This document shows, piece by piece, positions 47,501 to 58,500 of a DNA stretch of 64,000 bases. The translations under genes and the position numbers were made by a program. Source of the stretch: Anaeramoeba flamelloides (Eukaryota; Metamonada; Anaeramoebidae). Where the stretch lies: NCBI GenBank assembly GCA_027625915.1, contig JANTQA010000032.1, positions 496,001 through 560,000 of the forward strand, given 5' to 3'. The first letter of the stretch is position 1, and every line of letters starts with the position of its first letter. The notes under the pieces were generated by a model that searched no databases, was not told the DNA's origin, and saw only the letters and a program-made list of their open reading frames with translations.

Positions 47501-50500
47501 GTTTTTTCTAAAAGCATCCCTAATAAACCCAAGCCTAATTAAAAATTTCAATTGACAACACAAAAATCACATTTTTTTCTTAAACTTACCTTCCTATCTC
47601 TTCTGATATATTTGTCTTACACTCATCAATTCGGATTTCGAAAAAAAAAAAAAAAATTCAAGCTTTTGGATTCAAATATTTTCAATTCACTTCAACATTT
47701 ATTTTTGTATAAAATTTTTAATATTGTTTTTTTCTTCTTATTATTATTGCTTAACTTGTAAAATAAAATCTATCAAATCATATATTAATAAATTTATTAT
47801 CAAACTAATCTAGGCGGCACGATTGCACAAATCATCACATTTAATTTATTTAAAGAATTAGATTCAAAAAATATAAAACTTATTCTTGGTAAAGAATTAA
47901 TAGGAATTGGATTTGGCTCACCAATGTGGCTCAAATCTAATAAAATACAAACATTAAATGATAAATTCAAATTATTAAATTATTTGTTTTTTAATGTTCA
48001 TTGTAGAATTGATCTTTTACCAATTGCTTTCACATATCATTTTACTCTATGTGAACAGTTTATTCGTAAAAGTCACCATTTATATAAAGAAAGTTTTTTA
48101 AAAAACAATGATAGAAAAATCAAAAAGCATTTTGAAAAAAACAAATTAAATTATAAAATAAATGATGAAAATGATATTCATGAAATTTATGACGTATATT
48201 GCTCTAATAAATTTGAATCTGATATTAAATATTCACCAATTGGGATTATTATACACTCTAAAAAAAATAAAAAATTTAAATTAATTTTTGAGAGAGACCA
48301 TATGAATGCATTTTATACTCAATTGCCAATCAAAATGAAACAAAAAAATTACCAAACATATTATTTTCATAATATTCTTTCATATTTAAAAATATTTCAT
48401 TTAATTCCGAAAAAATTTTCAATTGATAATGATTTCCACATCTATAACAATAAAAACAAGGAGAATATAAATAAAGCAAAGGAGAATATAAACAAGAACA
48501 ATGATAATGACGGCAGTCAAATGAAAATAAGAAATCATCCAAGAAAGCATAAATATAATAAATTTCCAATTACTATTAACAATGTAAAAGTATTTACCTT
48601 TCGTGAGAATATTCAGATAACTTTAATTGGAAAAAATTTAGATAATACAGTAATGAGAATAAGAAATAAAATTTTTAGACTTGATGATCCTTATTATCCT
48701 TTAATTTTATACAATGCACCAGTTACTGAGAAAAGCATTTTAAAAACTATTCAAATTTCTCCAAAGAAACTTATTTTTACGATGTCAAATTTCAAAAATT
48801 TTAATTTTCACAATTTCTCTTTTCAAATCAAAACACTATTTAAAGCTTCTCAAAAGATTCACATATTGGAAGAAAATATTATTCAAAGAAAAACAACATC
48901 AAATATTTTGAAAAATTTCAAAGATTTAAATCTTAATTTTTTTGGAGCAATAATTACTCAATCAATTTATCAAATTAAAGGCAAATTAGTAAATATTGAA
49001 AAATTAGATAGAATCCAATCAGAAGATGAATGCATTGAACGTTTTTATTTGTCAAAAATATTTCGTTGTTTAAGTGAGAAAGAGCAAGCAAAACTAATGC
49101 ATTCTTCCCCATTATTCAATTATTTTGATGAGCTATTACAAATATACAAAATCAAACCAACTATTAAAGATTTTTTCATCAAAAAATTCGTTTATACAAG
49201 GGGTATTGATACTTTTCCAGATGGTATAAAAAACTTTTTACATGATGCTCCTCAATTAATTGATGACATTAGTCAACCATTATTATTATCTTTAAAGAAA
49301 AATTTAAATAATTATAACGATCTTTGCGAATTTGGTATTTATTTAGATCCTTTGAGTAATAATAAATTAAGAATTGGGAAACATAGAGCTAATTTTTCTA
49401 ATTCTGGTAATAAAATGCTAAATAATAAACAAAATACAACCCCAGATAGTTATTTACAGATGCTTAAGTTTTTATTAATTGAATTGAAATTCAATCTTTC
49501 TGAAATTGATTTAACAACGTCATCAATGATGGAAACTGAAATCATTAATAAATTAATAGGTGATCAAAAGGACTTAAAGAACTTTATTATTAACAATGTA
49601 TTGGCTTTATTTAATTATATTCATAATGATATTAATGTGGAAGAAATAACAGATTCTGGTAATGATATTCATACAAATATTGATAACACATCTAATAATG
49701 AAATAGAAATCAAAATTGAAAAGGAAATAAAAGATGATGAGTTTGGATATGATTACAATAAAGATAAAATTAATCAAAAATATTCTGGGGAAGAAGAGAA
49801 TGGAATGGATATTAATTATGAAGATAGTATTAATAATAAAAATCAAAAAATTAATCAAAAATTAACAACAATTTTAAACAAAAAATTACAAAATTATAAA
49901 AATTTTACTTCAAATTCACAACTATTAATAAATAAAAAAATTTGTGTAATTTTTCTAATCAATGAGATGAGAAATATTTTATCCAAAAGATTAATAATTG
50001 GTGTTGTTGGTGTATCCAATTCGGGTAAAACCACTTTTATTAATCAATCTTTTAATAAAAATCTGAAATGTGGAATTACACTCGAAGAGAGAACAGAGGG
50101 TATTGGACTATTAGGCCTTAATTCAAATAATTATTTTATAATGGATTTCCCCGGCAGCGATGATGTAAAAGATTCTGTAAAGAAATTAAATGATTATTTT
50201 AATTGCAATCCATGCCTCTTTATTTATATCACCGCGGCAGACCACATCCAACGATCTGAACGAAAGGGATTAAAAGAAATTTCTAAATATAATGCACCAA
50301 TATTTATTTGCTTAAATAAAGTTGATCATTATCCTGAATTATTAAAAGATCGCCCTTCTAGATATAGAAAATTTTTAGGAACAAATTCACCTGATATTTT
50401 TTGGACTTGTTTTAATCCAAACAAAAGTAATACGAAAAAAGAATTAAAAGTGTTACAAAAAAAAATAAACAAAAGTCATAATTATCGCTCAATTGATGAT

Positions 50501-52060
50501 ATTAAAAAATGGATTGTTAAAAAATTATATCAAAAAGTTAAAAATGAGAAATTTCTTTTAAATGAATTAAAAAAAGTTGTTGATAATGAATTTAAATTGG
50601 ATTTTGAAACAATTAAAAATGAGATTGAAAATGAATTAAAAATTATGATAAATAATAATAAGAATAATAATACAAACACAATCAACACTGTAAATAACAA
50701 CAACAATAGTTATGATGAAAATTTTTTAGTTGATAATCAAAATTTTTTAAAAAATTATTCAAATCTTAAAAAAGATGTCTTCCAATTAAAACCAAAGGAA
50801 AACTTAACAATTACAACTTCATTATTCACGCCAATCCCGAAATCAAAAAAAAAAAAAATCAATTTTTTTAAATTTAGAGCAGTCGTAATTTCAGATCTTC
50901 ATTTGGGAGCAGGTATAACGATGGAAAAAGAATATCCTAAATATAAGAATAGAGATTTATTAACTAAATTTTTAAAGTCAATCACAAAAGAAAAAACAAT
51001 TTCACACCTAATACTATTAGGAGACATTTGGGATAATTGGTCGGTTTCAATGAACATCCGGCCACCACATATAGAGGAAGTAATTCGACACTATACTTGG
51101 TTTAAAACTGCACTTATTGACATTTATAAAAGTGGCAAAAAGATTATTTATATTAAAGGCACTCATGATTTTGATTTAACAGAAAATGACTTATCAAATT
51201 CATTTTCAGATATAAAAATTGAATTTTATAAAGATAAATTTTATTATGGTTCAAAGAATGAGATTTTATTTCAACATGGCAATAATTATGATTTATTTAA
51301 TCAGAAAATTTATAATTTTGAAAAATTACAAGAAGAATTTAATTATCCATTTGGATATTACTTAAATCGACTTTTATTTTCTTCCAACCAATACACGAAC
51401 CAAAGGAAATTTATTAAAGAATTCGTAAATTCCCAAATTAAAGAAAAGAAAAAAAACAATTTTCAAAAAGATAATGTATCTAATAAATTATTAAAAATTT
51501 TGAAGAAATTAAAAATTAAAACAATAATTGAAAAATTATTAGTACGTGCTTCTGGTAATGAAAAAAACTGGAATGACTATCAGGAAAAAAATATTTGTAC
51601 CAATATTCCAAAAGATTATAAATATCTTGAAATACCTATCAAATCAAAAGGATTCTGGATTTTTAAATCTAAAGGCATTTTGGATTCCTATTCTGATTAT
51701 TTCCAAAGTTTAAAAAAATTAGAGCATGTTAACCAATTAAATCAATATTCACGATTATTTCCTCATTTATTTCAAGCTGCTATTGGTAATTTTGATTTTT
51801 TTTTAAATAATGAAGCAATAAATGGAACTAAAGTTGTGGTTCTTGGCCACACCCACGAAAGCTTATTAACAATGAAAAAATTCAAATCTCGAAAAATTTT
51901 ATATGCAAATTCAGGTTGTTGGTCAGCTTTTTCCAAATTCAAATCTTGGTTAATTATTGAAGTTGATAATAAAAATAAAATAAATGTCGATTTAAAACAA
52001 TTTTCTAAACTTGAAGGTCAGGTAAGCGAAACCTTTTCGATTAGTGGGGATTTGATATAA
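44557..52060 (+). CDS. Lipase-like / P-loop GTPase / metallophosphoesterase fusion protein
   Basis: Two exons, 44557-45265 and 47814-52060 (phase 1), give 1651 aa. After a Lys-rich N-terminus (about 1-65) comes a class-3-lipase-like alpha/beta hydrolase region (about 80-310). The join restores the nucleophile elbow, FCGHGLGGTIAQ (231-242), then IGFGSP and RIDLLP. The catalytic Ser of GHSLGG is Gly235 here. About 310-960 is unassigned, with acidic Asn-rich linkers. The G domain is at about 965-1130: GVSNSGKT (969-976), DFPG (1014-1017), NKVD (1071-1074). The calcineurin-like phosphoesterase is at about 1258-1650: DLH (1264-1266), GDIWD (1306-1310), GTHD (1352-1355, usually GNHD), HGN (1391), GHTH (1581-1584). 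This resembles LpxH-like phosphoesterases. A membrane-linked NTP-regulated enzyme is inference. The 2548-base intron carries relics. Confidence 0.85.
45495..45668 (+). pseudogene. Coding relic, possibly DEAD-box helicase motif Ia/Ib region
   Basis: A conspicuously GC-richer patch in the intron. One frame reads GHRPIIGSSRTVLL, a stop at 45573, then SRVHVLNRHRGFRVNVFVGG and TDLKEL. The spacing between SSRT and VGGT (about 30 residues) and the sequence resemble PTRELALQ....V.V..GGT of DEAD-box helicases. The match is weak and single-stop-interrupted; an unrelated relic or a structured RNA is possible. Confidence 0.3.
45541..45575 (+). other. Nested perfect hairpin in intron
   Basis: CTATAATAG (45541-45549) pairs perfectly with CTATTATAG (45567-45575). 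Inside the loop, AGTTC and GAACT form a second 5-bp stem around AA. It overlaps the coding relic, so the symmetry may be coincidental. Confidence 0.5.
46390..46720 (+). repeat. Dispersed repeat family 6, copy 1
   Basis: Landmarks ACAGTTTAAACAGTTGAAAG, CAATTTGGAAATAATTTTT, CAACAATTAATGGTGGAA and TTTCAACAAATTTACCAAT occur in the same order at 53262-53560, and in inverted orientation at 63385-63715. Its class is unknown; no open frame is shared. Confidence 0.6.
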
Positions 52061-52509
52061 TATTAAATACTATGCTCATCATTATATATATATATGTGTA
52101 TTTTTATATTTAGATGCGTAAGTGAATGAAATTGGATGATTTGCATTAAATCATCTTTTGTTGTGTTTTTGTTTTTACAAACAAAAAAAGATAGAAAAAA
52201 AAAAAAAAATATCAAATACTTTGATAAATAAACCAACCACCAAAAAATACTATTTGTTGTTTCTTTTATTTATAAAAAAAAAAAATCTTAATTTTTTCAA
52301 AAATAAATAAATAAAAAATCTTAATTTTAAGTCCACAAGCACAATGTTTACATGTATTACAATAATAAAAAAATCTTTTTTTTTTTTTTTCATTAGGAAT
52401 TTTTATTATTTTTTTTTTTGGAATTAAACTCAAAAACAATTTTTTACCTTGTTTTAAATTTAAGGTTGAGTTATTCTATCTTTAAATATGTTGTATATAA
52501 ACTCTGTTT

Positions 52510-53194
52510 CAGTCAAAAGGGCCCAATATTTTTTTCAAATATCAATTATTTTATATAATTGACCTTTGAAGAACAAATAAAAAATAAGCAGAATAATACA
52601 CATCAAAGAAATGTTGATACATGTCTGAAAGAAAACTAATTAATCAATAAATTTTCTTGAAAATTGAAAAACTCAAATTCTTAGGACCCATTGAGAAAAA
52701 CAACAATGTTCGAAATGAACTTGTACTGGCATTTGAATAATAAATATGAAACATTTTTCACAACATTTTCCATACTTTTCTTTTAAAAATCAAGTCCCCA
52801 AACTAATTGTGTTGGTATTTGTGGTCTCTATTTGAAAAAGGAAATGAAAATGAAGTGGACAATTTTTCACATTTATTAAACAAATATCAAGATCACAGAT
52901 CAAATAGAATTGCAATAGAAATCAATATGATTTCTCAACATTCATTTCCACCTTTTCAATAACCTTAGAATAGCATGTTTTAAACAAGTGACTACTGAGT
53001 TGCAATATAAAAATTTTTGCAACTGAATTATGTATTAAAAAAAAAATCGAAAAAAAATGCAAAAATGTGAAAAAATGTGAAAAAATGATTTCAATTTTGA
53101 AAATTTCCAAAATAAAATTTTTCTTCTAATATCTAGACAAACCCTTTAAACATGTCTAATTCTTTCACCCATTACAACTGGGACCCTTTGACTG
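52510..53194 (-). mobile_element. TIR element family 4, copy 3, interrupted by a nested foldback
   Basis: Inverted relative to 17359-17864. Termini are CAGTCAAAAGGGCCC and GGGACCCTTTGACTG. Removing the nested family-2 foldback (52726-52891) leaves about 517 bp, close to the 506 bp of the intact copy. Collinearity includes TTAGAAGAAAAA, ATTCTAAGGTTATTGAAA and CATCAAAGAAATGTTGATA on the plus strand. Confidence 0.7.
52726..52891. mobile_element. Foldback family 2, nested copy
   Basis: Begins CTGGCATTTGAATAATAAAT after TA and ends ATTTATTAAACAAATATCAAG. Its length of about 166 bp explains the size excess of the host element. Confidence 0.65.
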
Positions 53195-53195
53195 A

Positions 53196-53200
<5 letters not shown>

Positions 53201-53244
<44 letters not shown>
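53201..53244. repeat. (TA)n microsatellite
   Basis: About 22 uninterrupted TA units immediately beyond the right end of the family-4 element. Confidence 0.9.
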
Positions 53245-53248
<4 letters not shown>

Positions 53249-53261
53249 TCAACGAAAATTC

Positions 53262-53560
53262 AAAAATTTTCACATAGTTTAAACTGGTTCAAAGAATCAC
53301 GATAATACAATTTAATTCAAATTGGAAATAATTTTTTTATATTTTCTTTTTTTATTTTTGTTTCATTTTTTGAATTACATAACTAATTTTGGTTAATTTG
53401 ATTAAATATTTTTTTTCATTGATTGATATTAGGTAAAAGTTGTGTTTTTCAAAATAGAAGAACTCAAATAAAAACAGTTGTTGATTTCTAAATCATTGAT
53501 CAATCCATAATTGTTAATAGAATTTAAACAAATTTACCAATACCTTTTTTATTTTATCCC
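53262..53560 (+). repeat. Dispersed repeat family 6, copy 2
   Basis: Collinear with 46390-46720: AGTTTAAACTGGTTCAAAGA, CAAATTGGAAATAATTTTTT, then TTGATCAATCCATAATTGTTA and AAACAAATTTACCAATA. Confidence 0.55.
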
Positions 53561-53999
53561 TCCAAAATTTTTAACAGAGTCTTGATTTAATTGTAATAAT
53601 TATTTTTTATTTTTTTTTGTGAGTATTGTTATTTATAAACTTATGTTACAATCCCAATTAGTGTATGGTTATAATTTGGTATTTCTTTAAGAATTGATTT
53701 TGAGAGATTTTTTTTTTCAAAAATTGAATTTTGGGAATATTAAATGTTTTGAATTGAACGTTATATATATAGAGTATCATGCACACAGGTATTTTAGGAT
53801 ATTTCGAGTTTATTAAACTTACTATATTTGGGATTATTAAACTACTCCAATTCAGTATTAATGGTTAAAATATCACCAACATAACTGTTGTGTTTTTTCA
53901 GTCAAAAGACACTTTAAGGATGTTGAGATAAATATATTATGTTTTTCTTGAAGAATACTTCATTATTTTCTTAATTATCTTTTTGATATTGGATTTTTT

Positions 54000-55160
54000 T
54001 TCTTTACATCTTTATACGTCTGAAAAAAATAGTCATAAAGTTTTTTAAAGAATTTGTTTTAAAGGATATAAATTTATAAAAGCGATTATAATACTGTTAA
54101 AACCAACTCTTGATTCATTATTTTGGTTTAATAAACCTTGAGAACCTTTAGTAAAAAATTAAAAAAATAGAGTTATTTTCGACATTTTATTATTTTTTTT
54201 GTTATTAAAATTAAAAAAAATTAAAGTTTAATTAAAAAGATATAAAAGGAACTTGTTTTATTGGAAAATATGAATAAATAAAGAAAAATATTTTATTTTT
54301 TTGAAGAAAATTAAAATTTGATAAGAATTTTTAACATTGAAAAAATAAAACTCCTTTTTTTGTGTATGGAGTGGAACACACACCACCAAAACAAAAGAAT
54401 TTTAGTACCAAAATAGTAATTAAACTTTTCATTCTATGAGTTGAGAAATGAACTTTGTATTTTATTTTTTTTTCTTCAATCAAAAAAAAAAAAAAAAATA
54501 ATAAAATATAACTATTCACTATCAATCATTTATATTACAAAGGATTTTATTTCTGATATGTGTTTGTAATTTTTAAAACCCACTTGGGAATAAATAATCC
54601 TAAAAAATAACACCCATTAATGAAAATGAGTACCATCTCCCCGATTTCTATTGAATTTTTGAATTTTTTAATGAAAATTTCACATCAAAAAAAAAAAAAA
54701 AAAGTTAAAAAAATGTTTTCGATACTTACTCTCTAAACTAAATTGATATTTTATCCTTTAGAATTTGATATTGTTAATGGAATTTTCTGAAACAATTTTA
54801 TTAAATTAATTCTTAGGTTCTTCATAAAATTGAAAGTATTTCAATACTTTTCTTCTTTTTAATAACAAATCTATTTTGGGTCATCTCTTATAATCAAAAA
54901 AAAAAAAATTTTTTTTTAATATTGTTCAATTCTAATTTTAATGAGTAACTCTACTGTATATTCCAAATTAAAATATTTTTAATTCTGATTTCACAAGAAG
55001 TCAATATTCTTCAGTTTATTCTCATTGAATTTTTTTTTCTTTATTTATACATTAATCAAGAATTCCCATTCAATTTTTAATATTTACATTGGAGCCAATA
55101 TTATTTTTGGTGTCAATTACAGGAAATTAGAAAAAATAAAAAATACCGAAATTGTTGTGA
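54000..55160. repeat. Diverged duplication E, copy 2
   Basis: Same order and orientation as 43000-44130. Together the two copies bracket the three-domain gene, about 430 bases upstream of its start and 1.9 kb downstream of its stop. Confidence 0.7.
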
Positions 55161-55596
55161 AAGGCATACCAAAGCGTAATTCTGATCGAAATAAACCAAC
55201 CTTCAGTGAATGACCGATTTCAAAAATTCACAATTAAAAAATTGTTTAAATGGTTTTAACTCTTCTGTTTCAGAAGCCAAAACACAAAATACAACTAAAA
55301 AATTTTTTTGAGATCTCAATAAGATTTTATTTTATTTTTTAAAATATACTGTTTTCTTAAATGAAATATTTTATTTTCTTACAAAAAAATAAAAGAAAAT
55401 CTTTAAATTTGAAAATTATATATGGTATTCTTTATTATTTTTAAATTTCAAATAATATTTTTTGTAAAGAAATAATTATTTTTAATAATATTTAAAAATA
55501 AATTAATAAAAAATATAAATTAATGTTAACATTAGCATATCTGTAAATATGTTTATATTTATTGATAAGATATATTTAATATTATTAATATGGTAA

Positions 55597-58500
55597 TTAT
55601 TTTTTCTCGATTTCTTTTAAGGTTCGTTTTGCAAAATATTGCACATCTTGGTCAACATCTTCTAATAATTTGTTTAAAATGGTTTTCAATTGATTTAAGG
55701 ATTCTTGGTTGATATGTTTTGAAAGTTGGATGAATGTATTGACAAGGTATATTCTGATGTTTGGAACAGGATCTTGACTAAGTTGGATGATGGTTTCGAT
55801 CACATTGTTGTTGATTGAATCCTCTCCAATGATTGGTGCAAGTTTAAGGATTGTGTAAATCGAAATTTGTCTGAATAAATGGTTTTGGTGATTTGAAAGT
55901 TGGATTATTTTTGGGATGGCAAATTGATTTGACCATTTGACTCCAAATAATTTTGTTAATTCTGTGATCATTGTGGTTGCCTCTTCACGAACTGAATGCA
56001 CAACATCCGTAAACCATGAAAAGGATAGGTCAAGTAAATGTTCGTTGAATAATTCAACTCCAAATTGCTTTGCAAGCGATGCGATGCATTTGATCATTGC
56101 AACTCTATTTCTCCAATCATTATCATTTGACAATTGGTTGATCGATGATAAAACTTCGTTCATTAATGGTTCAATCCCAACAACTTCACTTACATAATGC
56201 AAGTTTTGAATCAATGGCAAGCTGATCTTCGCACTTTCTTCGCTCAATAATACTAATTGGTGTGGAAGAAGCTTTTCTAAACTTTCTTCTTTCCCAATCA
56301 ACGTAGAAATCTTCACAATCGAAACAGCTAACGACGACTTTACAAAATCACATGAGTCAATTGATAAACTTTCAATTTTCGGTACGATTTTTTCAGTGAT
56401 AATTTTTGAATTTGTTTTGATTAATTCGCAGAAATCAAAGAGCTTTAAACTTCCAATCGAACGAACTTCATCTTCAGTGTCTTCAAGGAGATCTAAATAT
56501 GATCCAATTAAAACTTCAAGAATTATTTTTTCACTTAGGTTTGAGCAAAACTTTGCAAAATTTTGTTATTTAAAAATAAATTTATATAAATTTGTGTTTT
56601 ATAAAAACAAAAAAAAAAAACAATAGATAAATATTTTTTTGGTTTATTTTTAAAATAATTTTTTCAAAAAGTTTAGTTATTGAAGTCGATTAAAGTCAAT
56701 TTCAGTTTTAAATTCATTATAAATATATATTATTTTTTTATTGATATTTAATTTTAATCCTTTTTGTTCGTTCACGATTAAAAGAGATTTCTTTTAGATA
56801 AAAGGGGTATTTTAAACTTTAATAATAATATTTTTTTTTTTTTCATTTTGATCTTCATTTTATATAAAAGGGATTTTTGTTTAATGGGTGGTGTAAACTT
56901 TTAATTCACCAAATTAAAAAATACTCGTATTCATAAACAGAATATAAAAAGTTTTGAAAAAGTAGATTTAAAATTGAAATAGAACTATTTTAGAGACACT
57001 AATTTAAAAAATTTTTTTCTTCGTTTTATAAACATTACTTTCACAAAGAAATTTTTTTTTACTTTATATTTAATTATGATAAAATTAGCATATTTTTTTT
57101 TTATTGCAATTTAAAGGAATTTTTTAATTCCTCTTATAGATTCGTTAGGTTTCTCAGAATTTAAAAGAATGGAGTAAAATATTTGATTTTATTCAATTCT
57201 TTTAAATTCTGGAAAAGTGCCATTAGATTTTTTTTTTGATTCCATAAATTAAAAAAAAAACCGCCGTTAGGTTTTCTTGAGTTTTCTATTTATTTGGAAA
57301 ATCGATAGATTTTCGTTAGGTTTTTTTTACTTTTCGAAATAAACCGAAAATTTATAAAATTTTCAGTTTATTTCTAAAGTAAAAAAAACCCAGAACACTT
57401 CACAAATAAATAGAAAACCTCAAAAAAACCTAGAACACTTCACAGATAAAACAAAAAACCTCAAGAAAACCTAGGCACTCTACGCCCCTTTACTGCAATT
57501 CCTAAACGTATATTTAGAAATTTTTTAAAATATTCAAATATATTTTTATTATCCACTGTGTCTAATAAATACATTGAATCTTGTTTCTTAATAATATCAA
57601 AAAAATATAGTATTATTATTTTTTTTTAATTCAGAAATTCAGATTTTATGATTATTTTAATAGACTGGGCAATTTCATAGAAAATAATACAAATCTTCAA
57701 TGATATCCAAATCTTTATATATTATACATAAATTGACAAAATTGTGTTTTATTTTCATTTTTAAAATAAGAATATCTATTTAAATAATATATGTAATTTC
57801 TTAACTTTAAAATAGAAGTTGAACCTTTCCATTTTCATAAATATTTCATGTCGTTAAGTTTTCCAGAATTTAAAAGAATTGAGTTAATTCTTTGATTTTA
57901 TTCAATTCTTTTGAATTCTTGAAAAACGCAGTTAGCTTTTTTTTAAATTTTTGTTGTGATTCTAAAATTGATAGATTTTCGAAACAAAAACAAGAATCAA
58001 AAAAAATACCGTTAGCTTTGACAAATTTTAGTTTTATTTCATTAAATCTTAGATTTAATAAAATAAATTTAAATTATGAAAGACATAACTACATTTTTTT
58101 TAATTTAAAAAGATAAAAAAAAAAAAACTAACAACATTTTCAACTTGAACTATTTTTAATTGATTAAGTTGGTAATTATATAAGTTCAATTTCTAATTCT
58201 TTTAAATTTCTAGATTTTCAATTAATATTTTCTGATTCTTTTTCTCTCGAAGGTAGATAATTAATTAATTTATCAAAACCTAAAATGTTGAATTTTTAAA
58301 TTAATTTAAATTTTCTTTTGTATATTGTTATTCATATTGAAACAATTTTTAACTCAGTTTTATAAATAAGTCTTTGAGAATGTGGATTGGTTAATAGGAA
58401 TTCTGTAATTCCTTTGTTGATCCAGACATCAATTTTTTTGAAATCAGTTTCAGATAAATCAAAGATTTTCAATCCATACAATAGTTGGCTATGTAATACA

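Larger units (their letters stand above)
45266..47813 (+). other. Oversized intron of the lipase-GTPase-MPE gene
   Basis: GTAAAT to CTAG, 2548 bases, splitting a glycine codon in the nucleophile elbow. It contains a GC-richer coding relic with a hairpin (45495-45668) and a family-6 repeat (46390-46720). I found no additional exon; the residues on either side join without a gap for a lipase elbow. Confidence 0.75.
52061..55596. other. Convergent interval between the fusion gene and PP2A-A
   Basis: Both flanking genes end here. It holds a nested element (52510-53194), a long (TA)n tract (about 53201-53244), a family-6 repeat (53262-53560) and duplication E (54000-55160). No supported gene. Confidence 0.6.
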
